Origin: Butyricicoccus_A sp963620595
GTDB lineage: Bacteria; Bacillota; Clostridia; Oscillospirales; Butyricicoccaceae
Direction: 5' to 3'
NCBI GenBank assembly: GCA_963620595.1
Contig: CAVFAY010000002.1
Location: forward strand, 100,866-164,865
DNA length: 64,000 bases
A program made the position numbers and the translations under genes. Position 1 is the stretch's first letter; each line of letters begins with the position of its first letter. The notes under the pieces are model-generated. The model searched no databases and was not told the origin of the DNA. It saw only the letters and a program-made list of their open reading frames with translations. Below, one piece after another: positions 1-8,887 of the stretch.

Positions 1-27
1 TGTTTTTGTGTAGCTTGTATGAACTGG

Positions 28-56
28 TTGCAACGGGCAGGGTTCAGTGATATAAT
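28..56 (+). promoter_or_regulatory. Sigma-A promoter for the flippase gene
   Basis: The -35 box TTGCAA (28-33) and the perfect -10 box TATAAT (51-56) are separated by 17 bases. The flippase start codon lies 37 bases after the -10 box, so this is very likely its own promoter. Confidence 0.7.
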
Positions 57-92
57 CATGTTATTCTAAAATCACGAATAAGGAAGTATTCT

Positions 93-1520
93 ATGGCACA
101 AAACAGATACAAAAAGCTGATGGGAAATACCCTGATTTTTGCCATCGGCACATTCTCCTCCAAGGTACTGGTATTCCTCATGCTGCCGTACTATACCAAC
201 ATCCTGTCTACAGGCGAGTATGGTACCGTTGATGCACTCATTAACGTTGGTCAGCTGATGATTCCGATTGCCTCTGTGGGCATCAACAATGCCGTCATCC
301 GATTCGGCTTGGAAAAAGGAACGGATAAAAGCAGTGTCTTCAGCAGCGGATTGTATACGATACTAGCGGGCTTTGTCTGCTTAGCTGTCGTTTCTCCGGT
401 TCTGACGCTGCTCATGGACTTTATGTCCGGATATACGATTGCAGTTCTGGCGTTCGTCCTTGCCTCCAGCCTGCGCACACTGTGCATTCAGTTTGCGCTC
501 AGTCTGGGATATAACAAAATGTATGCAGCGAACGGTATTGGAAATACCTTTCTTAATGTCATTTTGAATATTCTTTTGCTGCCGCATTTCCGCATCATGG
601 GCTATCTGATGGCAAATATCATTGCAGATCTCGTGATGGGTCTTGTTATGTTCGTCTTAGCAAAGGAACACCAGTATTTGATTTCTCCGCTGAGCCGAAA
701 AATGGATCGCAATCTGTCCAAGCGGATGCGCAAATATGCCCTGCCGCTGGTTCCACAGACGGTTTGCCAGTGGATCATCAATATGTCTGACCGATATATG
801 ATTATCCTGTTTATCAACACGCAGGCAAACGGTCTGTATGCAGCGGCAAATAAGATCCCGAATATTTTGCTCATCGTTGCGAATCTTTTTGCGGATGCAT
901 GGCAGATTTCTGCTGTTAAAGAAAGTGATCCCAAAGAGCAGGTGGCATTCTTCAGTAAAGTACTCGGCGCATATTCGTCCATTGCCTTTATTGGAAGCTC
1001 GGGCTTGATTATGATCTCTAAAGTCGTCATGACATTTATGGTCGGTAAGGACTTCTTTATTTCGTGGCGGTATATTCCGATTTTGACACTGGGTACGACG
1101 TTTGGTCTGCTATCTACATTTCTTGCAAGTGTATACATGCTGCGCCTCAAGAGCAAAAACTCCATGTTAACAACCATGATTTGTGCGGTTGTCAACATTG
1201 TCCTTAACTGTATTTTGATTCCGGTTTTGGGCAACAACTTTGGCGCATTCTGGGGAGCTATGGGTGCAGGCATTGCAACCTTTATCAGCTATTTTGTTCT
1301 GTTTCTCATTCGTGCGTTTGATACACAGAAGTATCTCAAGATTCAATGGAATGTCAAAAAGACCATCATCAGTGTTTTAATTCTGTTCTTACAGGTAGTA
1401 ATTATGACTGCAGAGGCTCCACTTTGGTTTGTCTTTGTGCCGGCACTATTCCTGTTGCTTGCAGGTATCAATGCGCGCGAAATCCTGCTGTCCGTCAATA
1501 GACTGCTGCGCCGTGGCTAA
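93..1520 (+). CDS. Oligosaccharide/polysaccharide flippase (MOP superfamily, Wzx-like)
   Basis: A 475-residue polytopic membrane protein with about 12-14 hydrophobic segments spread over its whole length. It has the N-terminal pattern of the polysaccharide biosynthesis (RfbX/Wzx) branch of the MOP exporters: a short basic leader, then GNTLIFAIGTFSSKVLVFLM and YYTNILSTGEYG. Members move undecaprenyl-linked sugar repeat units across the cytoplasmic membrane for cell-wall or capsular glycans. No glycosyltransferases are visible downstream, so either the rest of the glycan cluster lies before this window or the gene stands alone. MATE or MurJ-type function is less likely from the motifs. The exact substrate cannot be inferred. 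Confidence 0.85.
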   Translation: MAQNRYKKLMGNTLIFAIGTFSSKVLVFLMLPYYTNILSTGEYGTVDALINVGQLMIPIASVGINNAVIRFGLEKGTDKSSVFSSGLYTILAGFVCLAVVSPVLTLLMDFMSGYTIAVLAFVLASSLRTLCIQFALSLGYNKMYAANGIGNTFLNVILNILLLPHFRIMGYLMANIIADLVMGLVMFVLAKEHQYLISPLSRKMDRNLSKRMRKYALPLVPQTVCQWIINMSDRYMIILFINTQANGLYAAANKIPNILLIVANLFADAWQISAVKESDPKEQVAFFSKVLGAYSSIAFIGSSGLIMISKVVMTFMVGKDFFISWRYIPILTLGTTFGLLSTFLASVYMLRLKSKNSMLTTMICAVVNIVLNCILIPVLGNNFGAFWGAMGAGIATFISYFVLFLIRAFDTQKYLKIQWNVKKTIISVLILFLQVVIMTAEAPLWFVFVPALFLLLAGINAREILLSVNRLLRRG

Positions 1521-1540
1521 AGAAAATATAAAAGTTTTTC

Positions 1541-1569
1541 TTGCATTGCCTGTGAATTGGTGATATAAT
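1541..1569 (+). promoter_or_regulatory. Sigma-A promoter of the rimP-nusA-infB operon
   Basis: TTGCAT (1541-1546) and TATAAT (1564-1569) stand 17 bases apart, 79 bases before the rimP start. It is the only strong promoter seen before the translation operon. Confidence 0.75.
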
Positions 1570-1599
1570 TATTAATAGTGTAAGAATTACGATCCAAGG

Positions 1600-1624
1600 A
1601 GAGTGGGGTAACCCACTCTTTCTT
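1600..1624 (+). promoter_or_regulatory. Leader stem-loop ahead of rimP
   Basis: A perfect 8-bp stem, AGAGTGGG / CCCACTCT with loop GTAA, is followed by a short pyrimidine run (TTCTTATT). It sits between promoter and rimP, so it could be a weak attenuator or an mRNA-stabilising leader hairpin. Similar hairpins precede rimP in many Firmicutes, from memory only. Confidence 0.5.
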
Positions 1625-1648
1625 ATTGTTATTGTTGCGGAGGGAATC

Positions 1649-2119
1649 ATGACAGCAAAAGAAGTATGCCAGCGCGTCTGGGATATTAGTGCACCATGTG
1701 CCGCAGAAATGGGCATCCATCTGTGGGACGTCACTTTCGAGAAGGAAGGCGGTCAGTATATGCTGACCATTACGATTGACCGAGAAGGTCATACCGATAT
1801 TGATGACTGCGAGAAGCTGTCCCGTTATGTGGATCCGTTTCTGGATGCAAAGGAATTTGCGTCGCTTCCGCCGTATACTCTGTGTGTATCCTCGGCAGGT
1901 CTGACGCGTCGACTGAGACGACCGGAGCATTTTGCTTCCTGTATGGGCGAGGAAGTAGAACTGCGGTTCTATCGTCCGATCAACGGCAGCAGAACTGCGG
2001 TTGGCATCCTGAAAGACTATGACAGCGAGAGCGGGTCTGTGACACTGGATGAGGACGGCACAGTGACTGTTTATGAGCCAAAGGATATTGCGGCTGTTCG
2101 CCTGTATGTATCCATCTAA
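1649..2119 (+). CDS. rimP: Ribosome maturation factor RimP
   Basis: This 156-residue protein is of usual RimP length. RimP binds the 30S precursor and is needed for correct assembly of the S12/S19 regions. The N-terminal domain carries the family pattern GIHLWDVTFEKEGGQYML and a conserved DIDDCEKLSRYVDPFLD stretch. The C-terminal SH3-like domain includes VSSAGLTRRLRRPEHF. A GGAGGG ribosome site precedes the ATG by 5 bases. It is the first gene of the canonical rimP-nusA-rnpM-ylxQ-infB operon, which strongly supports the call. Confidence 0.95.
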   Translation: MTAKEVCQRVWDISAPCAAEMGIHLWDVTFEKEGGQYMLTITIDREGHTDIDDCEKLSRYVDPFLDAKEFASLPPYTLCVSSAGLTRRLRRPEHFASCMGEEVELRFYRPINGSRTAVGILKDYDSESGSVTLDEDGTVTVYEPKDIAAVRLYVSI

Positions 2120-2189
2120 ATTCGAAATGTCTTCTCATTTAGGTATGGCGCTGTGCCATGCCGCACACAATAAGGAGTGAATATCAAAA

Positions 2190-3290
2190 ATGAACGCAGA
2201 ATTTTTTGCAGCACTGGAGCAGCTGGAAAAAGAAAAGGGAATTCCGGTCGATTATATGCTCGATCGCGTATGTCAGGCACTGCTGACCGCGTATAAAAAG
2301 GATAACGATGGTCTCAAGTGTGACAACGTATATGTAGAGCCGGATATGGAAGAAAAGACCATTCACATGTACGCATCCAAGGAGGTTGTGGACGAGGCGG
2401 AGGATCCGCTGACCGAGATCTCTCTGGCAGATGCAAAGAAAATCAGCCCGCGCGTATCGCTGGGAGACTTTGTTCGTGTCGGCATTGAGACCAAGAAGTT
2501 TGGTCGCATTGCAGCACAGGCTGCCAAGCAGGTTATTATTCAGGGCATCCGCGAGTCTGAGCGCGGCATGGCTTACAATGAATACAGCTCCCGTGAGCAT
2601 GAGATCCTCAATGCAACGGTATTCCGCGTTGATCCGGAGAGCGGCACCATCATTGTTGAGGTTGTTAGCGAGGGTGAGAAGATTGAAACCGCTCTGGCTA
2701 AGAGCGAGCAGGTTCCGGGAGAAGTTCTGACCGAAGGACAGCGCATCAAGGTGTATGTGGTAGAGGTTCGCAAGGGCATGCATGGACCGCAGATTTTGCT
2801 GTCTCGCACCCATCCGGGTCTAGTTAAACGTCTGTTTGAGCTGGAAGTACCGGAAATTCATGATGGCGTTGTAGAAATTAAGTCGATTGCGCGTGAAGCA
2901 GGTAATCGTACTAAGATTGCTGTCATGACCCATGACGAGAAGGTTGATCCGATTGGCGCTTGTGTTGGTCCGCGCGGTTCCCGTGTAGGCAGCATCGTCA
3001 ATGAACTGTCCGGTGAAAAGATCGACATCATCAAGTATTCTGAGAACATGGCAGATTTCGTTTCCGCTGCACTGAGTCCGGCTGACGTTATCAGCGCAGT
3101 CCTGCTGCCGGATGGCAAGAGCTGCCGCGTTACGGTACCGGACGATCAGCTCTCCCTAGCTATCGGCAAGGAAGGTCAGAATGCTCGTCTGGCTGCCAAA
3201 CTGACTGGCTGCAAGATTGATATTGGTTCGGAGAGCGCTGCGAAGGAACAGGCAGCACAGGCAGACGAAGATCTGCTGGTTGAAGAATAA
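2190..3290 (+). CDS. nusA: Transcription termination/antitermination factor NusA
   Basis: This 366-residue protein has the NusA domain order: an N-terminal RNA-polymerase-binding domain, an S1 domain around residues 135-200, then KH1 and KH2. The KH motifs are visible as GACVGPRGSRVGSIVNELSG and LAIGKEGQNARLAAKLTG. It lacks the C-terminal acidic repeats of the proteobacterial form, as is normal for Firmicutes. NusA modulates pausing, intrinsic termination and antitermination at RNA polymerase. The ribosome site AAGGAG lies about 12 bases before the ATG, which is slightly long. Confidence 0.95.
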   Translation: MNAEFFAALEQLEKEKGIPVDYMLDRVCQALLTAYKKDNDGLKCDNVYVEPDMEEKTIHMYASKEVVDEAEDPLTEISLADAKKISPRVSLGDFVRVGIETKKFGRIAAQAAKQVIIQGIRESERGMAYNEYSSREHEILNATVFRVDPESGTIIVEVVSEGEKIETALAKSEQVPGEVLTEGQRIKVYVVEVRKGMHGPQILLSRTHPGLVKRLFELEVPEIHDGVVEIKSIAREAGNRTKIAVMTHDEKVDPIGACVGPRGSRVGSIVNELSGEKIDIIKYSENMADFVSAALSPADVISAVLLPDGKSCRVTVPDDQLSLAIGKEGQNARLAAKLTGCKIDIGSESAAKEQAAQADEDLLVEE

Positions 3291-3305
3291 AGGAGGGCTT
3301 TTTCG

Positions 3306-3581
3306 GTGCAGAAAAAGAAAATACCTATGCGTCAGTGTGTCGGCTGCCGAGAGATGAAGCCCAAGCGTGAACTGATTCGCGTGGTGCGTTCGCCGGAAGG
3401 GGATATTGCGCTGGATTTTCGCGGCAAGAATCCGGGACGCGGTGCATATATCTGCCCGGATGCCAAGTGCCTTGCAAAGGCAAGAAAGAAAAATGCGCTG
3501 GGAAATGCGTTCGGTTGTCAAATTCCGGACGAGGTATATGACCAGCTGACGGAACAGATGGAGCAAACGATCAATGCATGA
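3306..3581 (+). CDS. rnpM: RNase P modulator RnpM (YlxR family)
   Basis: A 91-residue basic protein with the YlxR signature QCVGCREMKPKRELIRVVR and a second conserved patch, GRGAYICPDAKCLAKARKKN. The B. subtilis family member binds RNase P RNA and modulates its activity. Translation starts at a GTG nine bases after AAGGAGG. The gene overlaps ylxQ by 8 bases, indicating translational coupling. Confidence 0.9.
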   Translation: MQKKKIPMRQCVGCREMKPKRELIRVVRSPEGDIALDFRGKNPGRGAYICPDAKCLAKARKKNALGNAFGCQIPDEVYDQLTEQMEQTINA

Positions 3582-4038
3582 GATACTGCGATTGCTCGGC
3601 CTGTGCTTCCGCGCAGGAAAGCTGGTCAGCGGCGATGATGCTGTCGCTGATACTGTTTCCGCAGGGGAAGCGCGATTGCTGCTGTTGGCGGCAGATGCCG
3701 GAGCAAATATCACGCGGCGTGCCGAGCGTCACGCCGGACAAAAAAATGTACCGATTATTCGCCTGACGGATGATGCGCAGGAGCTGGGCTGGGCGCTGGG
3801 ACGCACGGCAACGTCTATTTGCTGCATTACCGATGCCGGATTTGCAGCAGCGGCTGCACAAAAGGCGGCAAACGCCGATGCACAGTATGCGCCGATTGCG
3901 GAGCAGCTGGTGCATAAAAAGCAGCGCATCGAAGCGCGCCGTGGTACGAAAAAAACGCACAAAAAGTCCGCCGGAAAGCATACAACCGGCGGCAGGAGAA
4001 AGTCAACCTATACGAAACGTGGAGGTGAACGCGCATGA
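3574..4038 (+). CDS. L7Ae/YlxQ-family putative RNA-binding protein
   Basis: This 154-residue protein opens with an L7Ae/L30e-like fold (RLLGLCFRAGKLVSGDD; then LLLLAADAGANITRR, residues 1-100) and ends in a long Lys/Arg-rich tail. The family binds kink-turn RNAs. YlxQ sits in this operon in most Firmicutes but its precise role is unsettled. It overlaps rnpM at its start, and its stop overlaps the infB ATG (ATGA), so it is translationally coupled on both sides. Confidence 0.85.
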   Translation: MHEILRLLGLCFRAGKLVSGDDAVADTVSAGEARLLLLAADAGANITRRAERHAGQKNVPIIRLTDDAQELGWALGRTATSICCITDAGFAAAAAQKAANADAQYAPIAEQLVHKKQRIEARRGTKKTHKKSAGKHTTGGRRKSTYTKRGGERA

Positions 4039-6524
4039 GTATTGAAAATAAATACCGTGTACATGAAGTCGCTAAGGATTTTGGCGTAGATACCAAGGAC
4101 ATCACCGATGTGATGGCGGAATACTTCACCGCGCCGAAGAATCATATGCAGGTTCTGGAAAATGATGAACTGAATCTGATTTTTGATTATATGACTAAGA
4201 AGCATCCGGTGGATAACATGGAAGAAGTCCTGAATCAGCAGGCAGCTCAGAGAAAGGCTCCGACGACACAGGTTGTTCGTCAGCAGCCGATGGGCAGAAA
4301 CCAGAAGCAGGATCGTCGTGATTCTCGCCGTCAGGAGCAGAAGCGCGACCATAAGCCGGAAACTAAGCCGGAGAACAAGAAGCAGGAGCAGCCGAGCGCA
4401 GCGCCGCAGGAGAAGAAGTTCAACGACAAGAAGAAGAACCGCCGTCCGGCAAAGCCGCATGAGCAGCGTCAGATTCTTCGTCCGCAGGGCTCCGGCGAGG
4501 CAGCTACTTCTACGGTAACCACGGAAGAAACCAAACAGCAGCCGAAGGGCAAGCAGATCCATCGCGTAGATACCCGCGGTGCAGGCAATGTCAATCTGGA
4601 TCGTTACGATGACCGCATTGATGCACTGGTTCCGCAGAAGGCTGACCGCATGAAGTCCGGCAAGCAGAAGATTACCCGCAAGGCTGATGCACGCAGACCG
4701 TTCTCCAACAAGCGCCGTCAGGAGGAGCAGGAGAAGATGAAGCGTCTCCAGCGTCAGCAGGAGCTGAAGAAGATTCAGCTCAAGGTCATGATTCCGGATG
4801 AAATCAATGTTGGAGAGCTGGCTTCCCGTTTGAAGCGCACCGCAGCAGATGTCATCAAGGAACTGCTCAAGCTGGGCGTTATGGCAAATATTTCTCAGAC
4901 CATCGACTTTGATACTGCTGCCATTGTCGCAGAGGAAATGGGGGCAAAGGTCGAGAAGGAAGTACATGTTACCATCGAAGAGAAGCTGTTTGACGAGAGC
5001 GAGGACAAGGAAGAAAATCTGGAGCCGAGAAGCCCGGTTATCGTTGTCATGGGTCACGTTGACCACGGCAAGACCTCTCTGCTCGACTGCATCCGTAAGA
5101 CCGATGTTGCCGCAGGCGAGGCTGGCGGCATCACGCAGCACATCGGTGCATATCGCGTCAAGGTAAGCGGTCGTCCGATTACCTTCCTGGACACCCCTGG
5201 TCATGCTGCCTTTACTTCTATGCGTGCTCGCGGCGCAAAGATCACGGATATTGCTATTCTGGTTGTCGCAGCAGACGACGGCATCATGCCGCAGACTGTC
5301 GAGGCAATCAACCATGCCAAGGCCGCAGAGATTCCGATTATCGTAGCTGTCAATAAGATTGATAAGGAGAATGCGGATCCGGATCGCGTGCTCCAGCAGC
5401 TAACCGAGTATGGCTTGGTACCGGAAGAGTGGGGCGGCGAGACTATCGTCTGCAAGATCTCTGCAAAGCAGGGTGTCGGCATCGACAATCTGCTTGAGAT
5501 GGTACTGCTGACCGCAGACATGCAGGAGCTGAAGGCAAACCCGAACCGTCAGGCAAAGGGTGCTGTCATCGAGGCGAAGCTGGATCGCGGCCGTGGCCCG
5601 GTTGCTACTGTCCTGGTACAGAACGGTACGCTGCACGCTGGCGATACTGTGATTGCAGGCAAGGCGGTTGGCCGTGTTCGTGTCATGACGGACGAGCGCG
5701 GACGCAAGCTGGAAAATGCTGGTCCGTCTGTTCCGGTTGAGATTATCGGTCTGGGCGAAGTGCCGGATGCCGGTGACATCTTCTATGCGGTTGACAACGA
5801 GCGCATGGCTCGTGAGCTGGTTGAGCAGCGCAAGGAGAAGGAGAAGGAAGAACGCAACAAGGCAATGCAGAAGGTTACCTTGGAGAATCTGTTTGATACC
5901 ATCCAGCAGGGCAACATGAAGGATCTCAACATCATCATCAAGGCGGATGTCATGGGTTCTGTCGAGGCTGTCCGCAGCTCTCTGCTCAAGCTGAGCAACG
6001 AAGAAGTGCGCGTTAATGTCATTCATGGTGCTGTTGGTGCCATCAATGAGTCGGATGTCATGCTGGCATCGGCATCCAATGCTATTATCGTTGGCTTTAA
6101 CGTGCGTCCGGAGCGTGCAGCGGCAGATTCCGCACACGATCAGGATGTAGAAATCCGTCTGTATCGCGTCATTTATGACTGCATCGAAGAGATGGAGCAG
6201 GCAATGAAGGGTATGCTGGATCCGAAGTTCAAGGAAGTTGTTGTCGGTCATGCCGAAATCCGTCAGACGTTCAAGGTTTCTGGCGTTGGCACTATCGCTG
6301 GTGCGTATGTACAGGACGGCAAGATTGTTCGTGCCTGCGAGGTTCGTATTGTGCGTGACGGCATCGTTATCCATGAGGGTCATCTAAACTCCCTGAAGCG
6401 CTTTAAGGACGATGTAAAGGAAGTTGCCGCAGGCTATGAGTGCGGTATGGGCATTGAAAACTACAACGATCTGAAGGAAGGCGACATTATCGAGTCGTTT
6501 GTTATGGAGCAGATCAAGCTGTAA
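4035..6524 (+). CDS. infB: Translation initiation factor IF-2
   Basis: An 829-residue GTPase that brings fMet-tRNA to the 30S subunit and promotes subunit joining. An N-terminal IF2-N domain is followed by a charged low-complexity linker (about residues 70-250, rich in Gln, Lys and Arg) and a second IF2-N (EINVGELASRLKRTAADVIK). The G domain shows G1 GHVDHGKTSLLD, G3 DTPGHAAF, G4 NKID and G5 SAKQG. The C-terminal domains, including the fMet-tRNA-binding part, are complete to IESFVMEQIKL. The start overlaps the ylxQ stop. Confidence 0.97.
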   Translation: MSIENKYRVHEVAKDFGVDTKDITDVMAEYFTAPKNHMQVLENDELNLIFDYMTKKHPVDNMEEVLNQQAAQRKAPTTQVVRQQPMGRNQKQDRRDSRRQEQKRDHKPETKPENKKQEQPSAAPQEKKFNDKKKNRRPAKPHEQRQILRPQGSGEAATSTVTTEETKQQPKGKQIHRVDTRGAGNVNLDRYDDRIDALVPQKADRMKSGKQKITRKADARRPFSNKRRQEEQEKMKRLQRQQELKKIQLKVMIPDEINVGELASRLKRTAADVIKELLKLGVMANISQTIDFDTAAIVAEEMGAKVEKEVHVTIEEKLFDESEDKEENLEPRSPVIVVMGHVDHGKTSLLDCIRKTDVAAGEAGGITQHIGAYRVKVSGRPITFLDTPGHAAFTSMRARGAKITDIAILVVAADDGIMPQTVEAINHAKAAEIPIIVAVNKIDKENADPDRVLQQLTEYGLVPEEWGGETIVCKISAKQGVGIDNLLEMVLLTADMQELKANPNRQAKGAVIEAKLDRGRGPVATVLVQNGTLHAGDTVIAGKAVGRVRVMTDERGRKLENAGPSVPVEIIGLGEVPDAGDIFYAVDNERMARELVEQRKEKEKEERNKAMQKVTLENLFDTIQQGNMKDLNIIIKADVMGSVEAVRSSLLKLSNEEVRVNVIHGAVGAINESDVMLASASNAIIVGFNVRPERAAADSAHDQDVEIRLYRVIYDCIEEMEQAMKGMLDPKFKEVVVGHAEIRQTFKVSGVGTIAGAYVQDGKIVRACEVRIVRDGIVIHEGHLNSLKRFKDDVKEVAAGYECGMGIENYNDLKEGDIIESFVMEQIKL

Positions 6525-6555
6525 TTGGTTTTCATCCTGTTTACAACAGAAATTC

Positions 6556-6599
6556 CCGCGGGTGGGGTGCATCTTGATTGCCACCCGCCCGCGGTTTTT
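6556..6599 (+). terminator. Intrinsic terminator or attenuator between infB and rbfA
   Basis: A GC-rich hairpin (CCGCGGGTGG with CCACCCGCCCGCGG, with a small bulge) is followed directly by TTTTT. It lies inside the operon, 30 bases before rbfA, so it probably causes partial termination that lowers expression of rbfA-nrnA-truB-ribF relative to infB. Confidence 0.7.
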
Positions 6600-6628
6600 A
6601 CATGCTTGACAAAAAAGGAGGAACGTTT

Positions 6629-6982
6629 ATGTCTCAGAGAAGCGAACGCATCAGCGATGAGTTTCAGAAGGCGCTGTCCGAAGCAATTCGCACGCTGAAG
6701 GATCCGCGCGTGCACGAAGCTATGGTTTCTGTGACGCGCTGCGAAGTAACCGGCGATCTGCGCTACGCAAAGGCATATATCAGCGTATTTGGCGATGATC
6801 AGCAGAAAAAGGATGTCATGCGCGGTCTGAAGTCGGCTGGAGGCTATCTGCGCAGAGAGTGCGCATCCAAGATTCGTATGCGCTATGCACCGGAAATCGT
6901 GTTTACGCTGGATGAATCCATTACGCACGGCGCACACATCAATGATATGCTGCATGAGCTGGAGCGGGAGGGCAAGCTGTGA
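6629..6982 (+). CDS. rbfA: 30S ribosome-binding factor RbfA
   Basis: This 117-residue protein matches the RbfA KH-like fold and length: SQRSERISDEFQKALSEAI, LKDPRV, VTRCEVTGDLRYAKAYISVF and RMRYAPEIVFTLDESI. RbfA binds the 5' end of 16S rRNA during late 30S maturation and cold adaptation. The start is set by AAAAAAGGAGG eight bases before ATG 6629. A longer in-frame reading from 6578 runs through the preceding terminator hairpin and is unlikely. Confidence 0.95.
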   Translation: MSQRSERISDEFQKALSEAIRTLKDPRVHEAMVSVTRCEVTGDLRYAKAYISVFGDDQQKKDVMRGLKSAGGYLRRECASKIRMRYAPEIVFTLDESITHGAHINDMLHELEREGKL

Positions 6983-7944
6983 TTGGCACGGTATCCCGCA
7001 CAGCACAAGTGCTGCGTGAAGCGGATCAATTTCTGATTTTAACCCATCGCCGTCCGGACGGTGATACGACGGGCAGTGCAGGCGCGCTGTGTCAAGCGCT
7101 GCGCAGGCTGGGAAAGACGGCGTATCTCGCTAAAAACGAAGGCGTTACCCATCGATACGCGGATTTGGTAGAGCCTTATTACGCACCGGAGAATTTTCAG
7201 GCACGAACCATTGTCGCCGTTGACGTGGCGGCACAGGACATGCTGCCGCCGGAAATGGAGCAGTATGCGGATAGCGTTGATGTTGTCATTGACCATCACA
7301 AGTTCAATCCGTGCTTTGGCAAAACAGATAATTTAATCGGCGGAGAATTCGGCGCCTGTGCAGAGATTATCTGGGATTTGATTGTAGAGCTGGGCATTGC
7401 ACTGGATGAGAGCATCGCACGAAGCCTGTACATCGGCACGGCGACAGACACCGGCTGCTTCAAGTTCACCAATACGACTGTGCACACGCATCAGGTTGCC
7501 ATTGCCTGCCTGCAGGCGGGCGTAGACTGCGGAGACATCAATACAGTGCTGTTTGACACCAAGTCTCGCTCTCGCTTTGATATGGAGAAGATTCTGTATG
7601 ATACCATGCAGTTTTATCACGAGGGAAAGATTGCAGCTGTGCTGGTTCGACTGGAAGATCGAGAGCGCACGGGTGCAGACTGGGACGATTTGGATTCGAT
7701 TGCCGGTCTGCCGCGCCAGATTGAAGGGGTAGAGGTCGGTCTGACCTTTTCGGAGTTGGAAAACGGTTCGACGAAGGTTTCGATTCGCACGACCAAGGAA
7801 GTAGACGCAGCGGCGATTTGCCGAGCATTTGGCGGCGGCGGACATGTTCGCGCCGCTGGGGCAACGCTGCCGTATCCTGCACAGGAAGCGATGCAGCGGG
7901 TACTGGAAGAGACAGAAAAGGTGTATTGTGGCAAAGAAGCATGA
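6979..7944 (+). CDS. nrnA: Bifunctional oligoribonuclease / pAp phosphatase NrnA (DHH family)
   Basis: A 321-residue DHH/DHHA1 phosphoesterase. Metal-binding motifs in order are THRRPDGDTTGSAGAL, VDVAAQDML, VVIDHHKFN, ATDTGCFKFTNT, and the DHHA1 glycine motif FGGGGHVRAAGATLP. NrnA degrades 2-5-mer RNAs and dephosphorylates 3'-phosphoadenosine 5'-phosphate. The GTG start overlaps the rbfA stop (GTGA), which shows coupling. The rbfA-nrnA-truB order is common in Firmicutes. Confidence 0.93.
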   Translation: MIGTVSRTAQVLREADQFLILTHRRPDGDTTGSAGALCQALRRLGKTAYLAKNEGVTHRYADLVEPYYAPENFQARTIVAVDVAAQDMLPPEMEQYADSVDVVIDHHKFNPCFGKTDNLIGGEFGACAEIIWDLIVELGIALDESIARSLYIGTATDTGCFKFTNTTVHTHQVAIACLQAGVDCGDINTVLFDTKSRSRFDMEKILYDTMQFYHEGKIAAVLVRLEDRERTGADWDDLDSIAGLPRQIEGVEVGLTFSELENGSTKVSIRTTKEVDAAAICRAFGGGGHVRAAGATLPYPAQEAMQRVLEETEKVYCGKEA

Positions 7945-8854
7945 ATCACGCTATAATGGCGTTTTAATCGTCCATAAGCCGCAGGATTTTACCTCGTTTG
8001 ATGTCGTGGCAAAGTTGCGCGGTATCTTGCACGAACGGCGCATCGGTCACGGCGGCACGCTTGATCCGATGGCGACCGGCGTTTTGCCGGTATTTGTCGG
8101 CGGTGCGACGAAAGCGGCAGATATGGCAGCGGCACAATCCAAGGAATATATCGCAGCGTTTGCGTTGGGTTGGGCATCCGATACACAGGACAGCACAGGA
8201 ACTGAGACGGCACGGTCAGACATCCGCGTGACCACGCAGCAGATGCAGGAAGCAGTGGACAAGTTGCTGGGAAAACAGGAACAGGTTCCGCCGATGTATT
8301 CTGCCGTGAAGGTAAACGGACAGCGATTGTATGACCTTGCGCGAAAGGGCGTAGAGGTCGAGAGAAAGGCGCGCCCGATTACCGTACACGAAGCAGAGCT
8401 GCTGACGTTTGACGAGCAGACACAGCAGGGACGTATCCGGTTTCTGTGCTCGAAAGGCACCTATGTGCGCACACTCGTGCACGATCTGGGCGTTCAGTTG
8501 GGAACATATGCTGTCATGACTGGCTTACAGCGCACCAAGAGCGGCAGCTATACGCTGGAGCAGAGCTATACCTTGGAGCAAATCGAGCAGGCAGCACAGC
8601 AGGATACCATAGAGTCTCTGCTGCTGCCGACAGACAGCCTGTTTCAGATGTATCCGGCAGTGAGCATAGACGAGTATGGCTATCAGCGGGCACTGCACGG
8701 TGCCTTTATCACGCCGGAGCATGTGACGGATTTTCCGCAGCAGCAAGGTGCTCTGTGCCGTGTGTATTATCAGGGCGAATTCTGGATGCTCGGCCGCGTG
8801 GACGAACTGGACCGAGGCGGACTCGCGCTGTTTTATGAGAAAAGATTCCGGTAA
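7928..8854 (+). CDS. truB: tRNA pseudouridine(55) synthase TruB
   Basis: A 308-residue enzyme forming pseudouridine 55 in the T-loop of tRNAs. The catalytic-Asp motif GHGGTLDPMATGVLPV is intact. It is preceded by the N-terminal NGVLIVHKPQDFTSFDVV and followed by PPMYSAVKVNGQRLYDLARK. The GTG at 7928 is chosen because it sits seven bases after GAAAAGG and gives the usual TruB N-terminus. The gene overlaps the end of nrnA by 17 bases. Confidence 0.94.
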   Translation: MAKKHESRYNGVLIVHKPQDFTSFDVVAKLRGILHERRIGHGGTLDPMATGVLPVFVGGATKAADMAAAQSKEYIAAFALGWASDTQDSTGTETARSDIRVTTQQMQEAVDKLLGKQEQVPPMYSAVKVNGQRLYDLARKGVEVERKARPITVHEAELLTFDEQTQQGRIRFLCSKGTYVRTLVHDLGVQLGTYAVMTGLQRTKSGSYTLEQSYTLEQIEQAAQQDTIESLLLPTDSLFQMYPAVSIDEYGYQRALHGAFITPEHVTDFPQQQGALCRVYYQGEFWMLGRVDELDRGGLALFYEKRFR

Positions 8855-8887
8855 ATACAGAAACCGGAGAGAAGAGGACCAACCATC

